Assembly (NCBI RefSeq): GCF_006542765.1
Contig: NZ_SKCD01000019.1
Location: 58,499 to 122,498, forward strand
Source: Paenibacillus luteus
GTDB taxonomy: Bacteria; Bacillota; Bacilli; Paenibacillales; Paenibacillaceae
DNA: 64,000 nt
Direction of reading: 5' to 3'
The translations under genes and the position numbers were made by a program. Shown here piece by piece: positions 18,399 through 26,745 of this stretch; position 1 is the stretch's first letter, and every line of letters begins with the position of its first letter. A model generated the notes under the pieces. That model was not told the DNA's origin, did not search any database, and saw only the letters and a list, made by a program, of their open reading frames with translations.

Positions 18399-19258
18399 GG
18401 GCAACTCTTTATTATCGCGGCGCATTGTCATCCTGTAATTATGATTGCCCGTATTGTCCCTTTAGCAAGACGACGGATAGCAAAGCAACGCTTGCAAAGG
18501 ATAAGCAGCAGCTGGAAAATTTCATGAGCTGGGTTCGCGGGCAAGAGTCTGCTGGCCATCGGCTTTCGATATTTTTCAACCCTTACGGGGAAGCGCTCGT
18601 TCATCGCTGGTACCGTGAAGCGATGGTGGAGCTATCCGGCTTGCCGCATGTGGATAAGGTGGCGGTACAAACGAACCTGTCGGTAAAGCTGGACTGGACG
18701 CAGCAGCTTGCAAGGGAGAAGGCTGCCTTTTGGGTGACTTATCATCCCGGACAAACGAGCGAAGCGAATTTTCTGCGCCAATGCATGACGCTTTATGAGC
18801 AGCGAATTCCGTTCAGCGTGGGGTCGGTGGGTATCCGTAGTGCGTTCGACGCGATCGGTGAGCTACGGAAGGTGCTCCCGGAAGATGTCTATCTGTGGGT
18901 CAATGCTTTTAAGGACCGCAAAGCGTATTATACGGAGGAAGAAAAGGCATATTTAACACAAATTGACCCGCACTTCCAGCTGAACGTGCCTGATTATGAC
19001 AGCCTCGGCAAAGCTTGCGGAGCAGGCTCAAACGTGTTTTATGTGCAGGGAGCGGGCATCGTCAAGCGCTGCTACAGTGATCGCAGAATCATTGGGCATC
19101 TTTATCGTGACGGCCTGGAAGGGCTAACGGCGGATCGGCCCTGCGGGATGAAGGCGTGTGGCTGTTATATCGGTTACATTCATATGCCGGAGCTGGAGCT
19201 GAACAAGCTTTACGGCAGCAGTCTGCTGGAGAGAATTCCGGCCGGCTACGCCCGCTAA
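18395..19258 (+). CDS. STM4011 family radical SAM protein
   Basis: A 287-aa second radical SAM enzyme of the cluster. The core cluster motif is Cys14-Cys18-Cys21 (SCNYDCPYC), unusually close to the N-terminus. Five more cysteines in the C-terminal third (208, 226, 250, 255, 257) look like ligands of auxiliary Fe-S clusters, as in SPASM/twitch enzymes that modify peptides and proteins. The gene begins in the ATGA overlap with STM4012 and ends the operon. The reaction is unknown; the cysteine pattern points to a peptide or protein substrate, which is inference. Confidence 0.88.
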   Translation: MRATLYYRGALSSCNYDCPYCPFSKTTDSKATLAKDKQQLENFMSWVRGQESAGHRLSIFFNPYGEALVHRWYREAMVELSGLPHVDKVAVQTNLSVKLDWTQQLAREKAAFWVTYHPGQTSEANFLRQCMTLYEQRIPFSVGSVGIRSAFDAIGELRKVLPEDVYLWVNAFKDRKAYYTEEEKAYLTQIDPHFQLNVPDYDSLGKACGAGSNVFYVQGAGIVKRCYSDRRIIGHLYRDGLEGLTADRPCGMKACGCYIGYIHMPELELNKLYGSSLLERIPAGYAR

Positions 19259-19310
19259 TGGACGTGGCAATCATGAAGGAGCTCCTGCAGCATGTTTACG
19301 TCGATGCCTA

Positions 19311-19440
19311 GCGGCAGCTCCTTCTTGGTGCTAAGCAGAGTCGCTCCTTCCTTATCTCTGCGGCAGCTCTTCTTGGTACTAAGCAGAGTCGCTCCATCTT
19401 TATCATTGCGGCAGCTCCTTCTTGGTACTAGGGAGTGAGG
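19311..19440. repeat. Tandem repeat, 48-49 bp period, three copies
   Basis: Copies begin GCGGCAGCTC at 19311, 19360 and 19408; the third is truncated. Shared blocks are GCGGCAGCTCcTTCTTGG, CTAAGCAGAGTCGCTCC and TTTATC. On the minus strand the array reads open (72-aa frame, 19255-19473) with repeated GATLLSTKK units; the frame is 48/49 nt out of step between some copies, so a protein is doubtful. It lies just after STM4011. Confidence 0.8.
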
Positions 19441-19721
19441 TTTTACCCTCATCTGGGTACTATATAAGTTCAATTAATGATTTTAGACTTAAAGAGCTTC
19501 TCAAAGCAGGATTCCAAACGGACGCACAGTTGGTTAATGATCGTCCATTTATAATTGGGGATTTCCTCCATAAATAATCTTGGATCATCCTCCCGTCTTC
19601 AAACAGCAGTTGTTGGATCTTATCATTCATTAATCTTGTTTTAGTGGGGAAACCGTTCGCGCACAAACTTTCTGTTAGTCTGCTGTTCGATTTCCATGGT
19701 CATCACTTGTCTCGTAATTTA

Positions 19722-20212
19722 AGCAGAAATAGCCGAAATCGATGAGATAGATGTGATGGATGAAATAGGTCTAAAAAATAGATCTAATCTAGCCCAGCGG
19801 CCCCAAATGTACTGGATATGGCTGGGCTTTGGAGGAATAGATCTAATTTTTAGATCTAATCTGGCGCAAATAGCCGAAATGGATGAAATAGGTCTAAAAA
19901 AATAGATCTAATTTAGATTAGCGGCTCCAAATGGACTGGATATGGCTGGGTTTTGGAGAAATAGATCTAATTTTTAGATCTATTCGGGCATAAATATCCG
20001 AAATTGATGAAATAGGTCTAAAAAGTAGATCTAATCTAACCCAGCGCCTTCAAAAGAGCAGCTGATGGTTGGGTTTTGGAGCAATAGAGCTAATTTTAGA
20101 TCTAATTTTGGCGCAAGTAGCAGAAACCGATGAAATAGGTCTACAAAATAGATCTAATCTAGCTCAGAAGCCCCAAATGGGCAACTTTGCCTGGGTTTTG
20201 AAGAGATAGATA
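19722..20212. repeat. Tandem repeat, 123-124 bp period, four copies
   Basis: The block GATGAAATAGGTCTA recurs at 19759, 19882, 20006 and 20129. Each unit also carries the palindromic TAGATCTA twice, separated by AATTTT, and a CCCAG...CTGGG hairpin-like pair (AGCCCAGC with GCTGGGCT in copy 1, AACCCA with TGGGTT in copy 3). AT-rich compared with flanking genes and without an open frame. Copies differ by ~10-20 %. The 1.18-kb interval 19259-20439 holds this array, the 48-bp array and otherwise no gene I can support. Confidence 0.85.
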
Positions 20213-20439
20213 AGTTGAACGAAAGAAATGAAGGATATGAGAAGCGAGAAGATCGATTGGAAAAAATGAAGTGCTCGCCTTAGTAGCTAGATTCTTACCT
20301 TTACATGTCTTAGCCAATTTAAGAATTCGGCTGCAAGCGCGACCCCATCAAATGATCTACTCGCGCAGCCACCAAAACGAGAAGCTTTAGTTCAACTTAT
20401 ATCGTTTGATTCTGTACTTAATAAGCTGGAGGTGCAGCG

Positions 20440-20862
20440 GTGTTAAAGGTTTACATAACAGTTAAAAGCTTAGGCAAGAAAAAAAACCATCTTGATCGTC
20501 TGGCGTGGCAGCTATCAGAAGCCCCATCGACTTTGCGGTCCTTAATCATAGATATCGTTGCGACGAATGTCAGGTTGTTTAATGCTCGGCAGACAGAGGT
20601 GCCGCTTGTTTCTTTTCTAACCAAAGCAGATATCGAACTGCAGAGCACGAGCGGCAAGGTTGGCTTTGGAATGCTATATAATGAGAAAAAAGCGGATGAG
20701 GAGGAAGCGGCAGCAACAGCGCTGCTTGCCTTTGAGGATGGGTTATTCCGGGTGTTCATCAAGGATAACGAAATAGACAATCTTGATGCGCCGCTTGCGC
20801 TGCAAGAAGGCGATGAAATCGCATTTATTCGTTTTACGATGCTGGCAGGGAGAATGTGGTAA
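20440..20862 (+). CDS. Small beta-grasp-like protein preceding DUF4132 gene
   Basis: A 140-aa cytoplasmic protein. Not recognised as a named family. The C-terminal ~45 residues (FRVFIKDNEID...PLALQEGDEIAF...TMLAGRMW) follow the strand pattern of MoaD/ThiS beta-grasp proteins, where the segment before the end reads 'PL.DGDEV...P..GG'; the terminal Gly-Gly needed for thiocarboxylate transfer is replaced by LAGRMW. An Ala/Glu-rich insertion (~85-105) breaks the domain. GTG start with GGAGGT upstream. It is 24 nt before the DUF4132 gene, so the two are almost surely co-expressed. The beta-grasp idea is an inference to be tested by structure prediction. Confidence 0.75.
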   Translation: MLKVYITVKSLGKKKNHLDRLAWQLSEAPSTLRSLIIDIVATNVRLFNARQTEVPLVSFLTKADIELQSTSGKVGFGMLYNEKKADEEEAAATALLAFEDGLFRVFIKDNEIDNLDAPLALQEGDEIAFIRFTMLAGRMW

Positions 20863-20886
20863 ACGAAAAGCTAAGGAGGCAAGAGA

Positions 20887-23800
20887 ATGGATAGAGGAGA
20901 ACAAAAACAGTACTTTCAAAGCATAAAGGACAAAGTGAACGGACTTGTGCTTTCCGATTCCCATAAGCAGCTTGCTTTGCTGCTCGTGACTCTTGGTGAG
21001 AGAGGATATAACGATTACGAGATCAGCACAGGCATTAAGGAGCAGCTTCTGTCATTGGCTTCGGAGCAGGAGCAACCGCTGTTCGAGCCGCTAGTTGACA
21101 TCGTAGCCGAGCTGCTTGACCCGTCATACGCCCATGTATTCCGTTATATGGCTGAGCATGCGACGGAATATCCTTATAGCAGCGGTTATGCGCGCAGACC
21201 GTTTCGAACGAAGGAACAAAGGCTGCATTTGGACCGTTTGCTGACGAAAATGATTTCCTTATTTCATTTGAATGGCCGCGACTTCTCGGTTGCTGAATAT
21301 CTAATGAAGCCTGGCTATATGGCGCAAAATGAATACCAATTTCCGGCTACGGCTATTGCCGATATTATCGCCTATGGCATTGATGACGGAAATGAAGCCA
21401 TTCTGGAGGCTTTAAAGGATATTATCCATGGCGATAATAACACGGCGCTGCTGGCGCGCAGCATGATTACAGGCATTTTTCTTAGTCATAGCACGGAAGC
21501 CTACCGGATGATGGGGGAGCTGCTTGTTGCTGCCAGGCTGCAGGAGGGGCTTCGCCAAAGTATCGTGGAAGCGATGGATGAGGGAACCGTTGAGGCGATG
21601 AAGTACATGCTGGAGGTTGTGACCGAGCATGATTTGATCCGTTATAGCTCGGTTGTCAGAGCGGTTGATGTATGGACGGGCTTGGGGCTGGAAGCGGCTA
21701 ATACACGTGTGACTAAGCAGGTGATAACGTTTGCTGCGCAGTGTCTTGCTGATCCAGCTGTGGTGGAAAAGGGCCTTGAGAGCAGCAACGTGAATGAGCT
21801 GTTTATCAGCTTATGGGCGATTGCAGTGAAGGAAGAGAAGCTTCTTTACGATAAAATCAATCTAATTATGGAGAGCAACGACGATTATCGCAAAATTGCG
21901 GCGCAATATATGCTAGCGCAAAGCCAGAATGACGATGCCCGTTTTTCAATCGCGCAAAACTGGCTTGGCGAGACGAACAAGGAGCTGCAATATTGGGTCG
22001 TATCTAACTACACATTTGGTTATTCCTACCGCTGGGAGAGTTCGAAAGGAGGCACCGAACGGCTTTTAGAGCTGAAGCCGTCGCTGCTGCTGGCTGACAA
22101 GGCTGTGAGAAGAACGCAGTTCGAGCAGTTCAGGCTGCTCCTCAGCGGCATGCCCTCGAAGGAGGTTACGGCCAAGTCCAGCGTATTTGATTGGCGCGGC
22201 TACACGTATTCAACCGAAATGATCGTTCGCAAGCTGCTTTATTTGACGGCCTATGATATGGATGCGGAATGGATTACAGAGCTGATCGGATTAAAGGATA
22301 CGCTCAGCCCTGACAGCAGGTCCGAGCTGCTGAACTATTTTATGAATGATCCGGCGAACGAGGCACAGCGTAATTTCCTGATCGACAGTTTGTCAGACAA
22401 AAGCATGAGCAACCGAGAGATTGCCATTCGGAAGGCTGCCCATATGGAGCTGAACGACGATGAGATTGAAGCGGTCTCTGCTCTCCTGAAGCTAAAAACA
22501 GGGTCGCTGCGTCAAGGAGCCATTGGTTTGCTGCTGCAGCAGCCGGCAAGGCAGCTGGAAGCGGTCCTCTCGCTTCTTCTTAAGAGCCGCAACGAGCTTC
22601 AGCGCCTGGCCGCACTTGAGCTTCTGACGGAGATGAAGGATGAGCCCTCACACGCCGGGCTTTCTGAAGCCTTGCAGGATAACGTAGATTCCATTGCGGA
22701 GCCAACCGAAAAGGAACGCTTGTTAATTGCAAAGCTCAAGCAAAAGGAAACCTATACGCTCAGCAACGGTTTTGGTTTATTCGACCCTGCGCTTGGAACG
22801 GGAGAGCTGTCGGAGAGAGAGCAGCTGCCGCTATCCGCTCTTCAGGAGGCAAGAGGCTATTTTAACCTGAGCCTCGAACAAATTAATGAGTTTGTTAAAG
22901 GGCTCTCCGATCTCGTTCATCTGCACCGTGAGCATGAATACGAAGTAACGGATTATTCAGGCGCTAAGGAATCCCTTCTTGTAGGAGCTAGGCTAACGAG
23001 CTTCAAATGGCGTTATGAGGAGGAAGATGGCACTCCCATACTGGCAAGATACCCTTTAACTCAGGTGTGGGAGACTTATTTGGAGGAAAGCGGATTTGGA
23101 GCATCTGAATTGCTGCAGCTTCACTTTTACCGTAGAGCCCAGACACTGGCCCGCTATTATTACGGAGAGCTGGAGCACTGGCGGACATCTACCTATGAGC
23201 CGCCGGAGGGCTGGCGCAAGGAGCTGCTGGATCAGCTTTATCCGATGGATGTTCTGCGTGAGACAAATGCCTTGACCGAAAATGTTCCCTATCAGAGACA
23301 GGTATATGAACTCATCAGCGCTTATTTGGAAGAATGCGCAAAGCCGGAGCTATTTGAAATCTCGAACCATATCCTGGGCTTGATGATGCAATGCTTTCCA
23401 GCCGACCGTGTATACGAGGAAAGCGAGCTTCTGGAATTGTATACCGACTTCTGGAGGGAATGGGTACGTTCGAGCATACATGATGACGAGTCATTTAAGG
23501 CTTATTTCAAAGCTTATTACCAATTGTACGAAATGAGCCGTTATGAATCTCATCATTTAAATGCCAGCGACTTTGCTCGGGCACTCGAACTGGGGCTTAT
23601 TGATGAGAATGAGCTGCTAAGGGAGTATATCGGAAGGCAAGGCAGCAGCAACCGGATCAGGGAGCTGACTAGTCCGCAAAGTAAGCTGCTTGAGCTTTAT
23701 CCGAACTTGAGCCAGTACAAGGATCGAGTCGTTGAGCGAATATTGGAGATTGAGCTAAGCAGGGGAGATCTGGCCACCGAGGTTACGAATCTAGCTACAA

Positions 23801-25833
23801 GCATTCGATATCTAGAGGGTATGAATTACTTGATCGCCATATTGGAAGGGCTGGATAAAGAGTCGTTCGTTCGGGGTTACATTTATGGCTATGGCAAAGA
23901 CGTAACGAAGAAGGAAACCTTTAGCCACCTGTTGAAGGTATGCCATCCTCGCAAAGGAGAGGACGAGGTGCTGCTGCGAGAGCTGCTGCAGTCCCGCAAC
24001 ATTGCGGAGTCCCGCCTGCTTGAGGCTGCGATGTATGCACCGCAATGGGTAGATCTCATCTCCAGTTACTTGGGATGGAGCGGCCTGCGCAGCGCGGCTT
24101 GGTATTTCCATGCACATATCAATGAATCCTTCTCAGCCGAAAAGGAAACCGTCGTAGCGCATTATTCGCCGATTGCACCGCAGGACTTCAATGATGGCGC
24201 CTTCGATATTGAATGGTTCCGGCAAGCCTATGAGGAGCTTGGGGTAGAGCGATTTGGCGTACTGTACCAATGCGCCAAATATATTTCTGCGGGATCGAAC
24301 CATAGGCGTTCGCAGCTGTTTGCCGATGCAGTGCTAGGCAAGCTCAGCTTAGGGGAGCTTCAGAGCTCGATTGCCGAGAAACGAAACAAGGATCATTTGC
24401 TAAGCTACAGCCTGCTGCCTTTGGCTGCGGATGGAGAGCAGTCACGAGACGTGCTGGAGCGTTATTCCTTTATTCAGCGCTTCCTGAAGGAGAGCAAGGC
24501 ATTTGGCGCCCAGCGTAGGGCAAGCGAGGAGAAGACGTCCAGCATAGCGCTGGATAATCTGGCGCGCAATGCGGGTTATGCTGATGTGATCCGCTTAACC
24601 TGGGATATGGAGAGCAAGAAGCTGGAGGAGCTCCTTCACTTTTTCGAGCCGCATCCGTTGGATGACGCCGTGACGGTTCAACTGGTTATTGACGAGGCTG
24701 GCAAGACGGAGATCCAGGTGCAGAAGCAAGGCAAGGCATTAAAGGCAGTCCCGCCTGCTTACAAGAAGCATGAGTACATTGCAGCGCTCAAGGAAACCAA
24801 GACCGAGCTGACGGACCAGTACAGAAGAGCACGGGCAGAGCTGGAACGCTCGATGGAGGCAGGAAGCAGCTTCACGCTGCAGGAAATCAGCAAACTAGCG
24901 CAAAATCCGGTGCTGTCGCCTTTAGTCAGTATTCTTGTATTTAAAGTAAATGAGCATTTGGGTTATTTTGAAGCGGGAAGGCTAAACGGTGCGAATGACG
25001 CTCCTTACCAAATGAAAGAGAGCGATCAGCTAATCATTGCTCATCCGCTTCATTTATATGAAAGCGGCGATTGGAGCTACTATCAGAAGGATTTGTTTGA
25101 CAGGCAGCAAAAGCAGCCCTTTAAGCAAATATTTAGAGAGTTATATTTGCCTAGCGAGGATGAGCTTGCGAGCGGATCGTTGTCGCGCCGCTATGCGGGG
25201 CACCAGGTACAGCCGCGCAAGACCGTCAGTTTGCTCAAAGGCCGTAAATGGACGGTCAGCTACGAGGAGGGCTTGCAAAAGGTCTATTACAAACAGAATG
25301 TCATTGCGAATATCTACGCCCTGGCGGATTGGTTCTCTCCTTCCGATGTTGAGAGTCCAACGCTTGAAACGGTACGTTTCTTCGATCGAATGACGATGAA
25401 GGGACTCGATATTGCCGAGGTGCCAAGTCTCGTTTTCTCCGAAGTGATGCGAGATGTTGATCTGGTCGTGAGCGTAGCCCATGTTGGCGGCATCGATCCT
25501 GAAGCTAGCCTGACCACGATCGGCATGCGTGGAGCGATCGTGCGTGAATCGCTGCGCTTGCTGAAGATTGACAACGTCCGCTTGGAAGGCAATCATGCCT
25601 TGATCGCCGGGAAGCTTGGCGAATACAGCGTCCATCTGGGAAGCGGCAGCGTTTATAAGCAAGCCAAGGGGGCGCTCGCCATCATTCCGGTTCATTCGCA
25701 GCATAGAGGGAAGCTGTTCCTGCCCTTTATGGATGAAGATCCGAAGACAGCAGAGATTTTGTCCAAAATCGTGCTGCTAGCACAGGATACCAAGCTGAAG
25801 GACCCGCAAATTTTAGCTCAGCTGCAAGCCTAA
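20887..25833 (+). CDS. Large DUF4132 domain protein (YehI/MolR-like)
   Basis: A 1648-aa soluble protein. The DUF4132 domain lies at about residues 1280-1475 (KALKAVPPAYKKHEYIAAL, then AELERSMEAGSSFTLQEI, NPVLSPLVSILVFKV), and the C-terminal tail LFLPFMDEDPKTAEIL is typical of this family. The first ~900 residues are helical repeats, HEAT/ARM-like in appearance. No catalytic motif recognised. E. coli YehI carries a WGR domain plus DUF4132 and was linked to molybdate regulation in old annotations; biochemical function is unknown. AAGGAGG at 20873-20879 precedes the ATG. It is preceded by the beta-grasp-like gene and lies 1.6 kb after the STM4011-4015 operon. Confidence 0.9.
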   Translation: MDRGEQKQYFQSIKDKVNGLVLSDSHKQLALLLVTLGERGYNDYEISTGIKEQLLSLASEQEQPLFEPLVDIVAELLDPSYAHVFRYMAEHATEYPYSSGYARRPFRTKEQRLHLDRLLTKMISLFHLNGRDFSVAEYLMKPGYMAQNEYQFPATAIADIIAYGIDDGNEAILEALKDIIHGDNNTALLARSMITGIFLSHSTEAYRMMGELLVAARLQEGLRQSIVEAMDEGTVEAMKYMLEVVTEHDLIRYSSVVRAVDVWTGLGLEAANTRVTKQVITFAAQCLADPAVVEKGLESSNVNELFISLWAIAVKEEKLLYDKINLIMESNDDYRKIAAQYMLAQSQNDDARFSIAQNWLGETNKELQYWVVSNYTFGYSYRWESSKGGTERLLELKPSLLLADKAVRRTQFEQFRLLLSGMPSKEVTAKSSVFDWRGYTYSTEMIVRKLLYLTAYDMDAEWITELIGLKDTLSPDSRSELLNYFMNDPANEAQRNFLIDSLSDKSMSNREIAIRKAAHMELNDDEIEAVSALLKLKTGSLRQGAIGLLLQQPARQLEAVLSLLLKSRNELQRLAALELLTEMKDEPSHAGLSEALQDNVDSIAEPTEKERLLIAKLKQKETYTLSNGFGLFDPALGTGELSEREQLPLSALQEARGYFNLSLEQINEFVKGLSDLVHLHREHEYEVTDYSGAKESLLVGARLTSFKWRYEEEDGTPILARYPLTQVWETYLEESGFGASELLQLHFYRRAQTLARYYYGELEHWRTSTYEPPEGWRKELLDQLYPMDVLRETNALTENVPYQRQVYELISAYLEECAKPELFEISNHILGLMMQCFPADRVYEESELLELYTDFWREWVRSSIHDDESFKAYFKAYYQLYEMSRYESHHLNASDFARALELGLIDENELLREYIGRQGSSNRIRELTSPQSKLLELYPNLSQYKDRVVERILEIELSRGDLATEVTNLATSIRYLEGMNYLIAILEGLDKESFVRGYIYGYGKDVTKKETFSHLLKVCHPRKGEDEVLLRELLQSRNIAESRLLEAAMYAPQWVDLISSYLGWSGLRSAAWYFHAHINESFSAEKETVVAHYSPIAPQDFNDGAFDIEWFRQAYEELGVERFGVLYQCAKYISAGSNHRRSQLFADAVLGKLSLGELQSSIAEKRNKDHLLSYSLLPLAADGEQSRDVLERYSFIQRFLKESKAFGAQRRASEEKTSSIALDNLARNAGYADVIRLTWDMESKKLEELLHFFEPHPLDDAVTVQLVIDEAGKTEIQVQKQGKALKAVPPAYKKHEYIAALKETKTELTDQYRRARAELERSMEAGSSFTLQEISKLAQNPVLSPLVSILVFKVNEHLGYFEAGRLNGANDAPYQMKESDQLIIAHPLHLYESGDWSYYQKDLFDRQQKQPFKQIFRELYLPSEDELASGSLSRRYAGHQVQPRKTVSLLKGRKWTVSYEEGLQKVYYKQNVIANIYALADWFSPSDVESPTLETVRFFDRMTMKGLDIAEVPSLVFSEVMRDVDLVVSVAHVGGIDPEASLTTIGMRGAIVRESLRLLKIDNVRLEGNHALIAGKLGEYSVHLGSGSVYKQAKGALAIIPVHSQHRGKLFLPFMDEDPKTAEILSKIVLLAQDTKLKDPQILAQLQA

Positions 25834-25841
25834 TTATTCAG

Positions 25842-25870
25842 AAAAGGAGTCCACTGTGGACTCCTTTTCC
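25842..25870 (+). terminator. Rho-independent terminator after DUF4132 gene
   Basis: Near-perfect hairpin: AAAAGGAGTCCA (25842-25853), CTG loop, TGGACTCCTTTT (25857-25868), then a T-rich stretch. Confidence 0.85.
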
Positions 25871-26068
25871 TATTTTGTAAGCATAGTCCCGTAATCTCTT
25901 CTTATTGTCGAGCAACCTCTCCACGTCAAAATAGTCTTGGTCGTAGCGCGGGGCGACAAAGGTTTTCACCAGCGTATCTATGAAGTGCAGCTAAGAGACG
26001 ATGCTTCAAACGGTTACCTTTTGGGTATAGTAAGGTAGGGTTTGAATATCGAGAGGAGTGTGCAAAAT

Positions 26069-26599
26069 ATGACGCAAGCGAAAAAAGTCGCTTTTCTACT
26101 AGCTAACGATTTTGAAGATTCCGAGATGAAAAATCCATTTGATGAAATGGTGAAAAATGGTCATGAAGCGGTCATCATTAGCCTGAATAGCAATGAAAAA
26201 CTGACGGGCAAGCAAGGAACGATTACGTATACCTCCCATCTGGGCATCGATGAGGCCAATGCGGATGACTATTCCGCCATCATTATTCCGGGTGGCAAGT
26301 CCCCCTCTCATTTGATGGATAATACGAAGGTACAAGCCTTCGTAAAGGAAGCAGATGAGGCGGGCACGACGATTGCAGCGATTTGCCACGGTCCGCAAAT
26401 ATTGGAGGCAGCCGGTCTGCTGAAGGGCCGCACGCTGACTTCTTATCCTGGCCTTTCAACGGAAATTGAAGCTGCGGGCGGGAAGTTTGTCGACAAAGAG
26501 GTTGTCGTTGACCGTAACTTAATTACGTCGCGTTCACCGGAGGACGAGCCTGCATTTATCCGGGAAACGATTGAGAAGCTTGGGGTAAACGCCTGGTAG
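26069..26599 (+). CDS. DJ-1/PfpI family protein (YraA/YfkM-like)
   Basis: A 176-aa protein of the DJ-1/PfpI superfamily, cytosolic stress proteins described as proteases or deglycases. The nucleophile elbow AICHGPQ has Cys106 followed by His107; the family Glu is in FEDSE (~16-19), and IIIPGGKSPS is the conserved loop. Start at 26069 with GAGGAG at 26053-26058; a longer TTG start (26042) is not supported. It stands alone between terminators. Length fits General stress protein 18-like members. The true activity in vivo is debated for the family. Confidence 0.92.
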   Translation: MTQAKKVAFLLANDFEDSEMKNPFDEMVKNGHEAVIISLNSNEKLTGKQGTITYTSHLGIDEANADDYSAIIIPGGKSPSHLMDNTKVQAFVKEADEAGTTIAAICHGPQILEAAGLLKGRTLTSYPGLSTEIEAAGGKFVDKEVVVDRNLITSRSPEDEPAFIRETIEKLGVNAW

Positions 26600-26628
26600 C
26601 TTTGTAGCATAGCAATAGCTTTTACGGG

Positions 26629-26676
26629 GCGGCCTGTTCAGAATAGCATCTATTCTGCGGGCAGCCTTCTTTGCGT
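26629..26676 (+). terminator. Putative terminator after the PfpI gene
   Basis: CAGAATAG (26639-26646), CAT, CTATTCTG (26650-26657), extended by GGC.GCC against GGCAGCC, followed by TTCTTT. Confidence 0.6.
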
Positions 26677-26745
26677 TAAAATGACAGTCATCCCAGGTTA
26701 GGGTATACTTTAACCATATTTGAATGTTAAGGAGGGCGTGCCCAT

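Noticed and set aside
19460..19666. 68-residue minus-strand open frame in the gap after STM4011
   Set aside because: No recognised motif or good ribosome site; it lies between repeat arrays. A gene remnant is possible but unsupported.
19722..20212. CRISPR array
   Set aside because: Units are ~123 bp and repeat throughout their length, without short direct repeats separated by unique spacers; no cas genes nearby.
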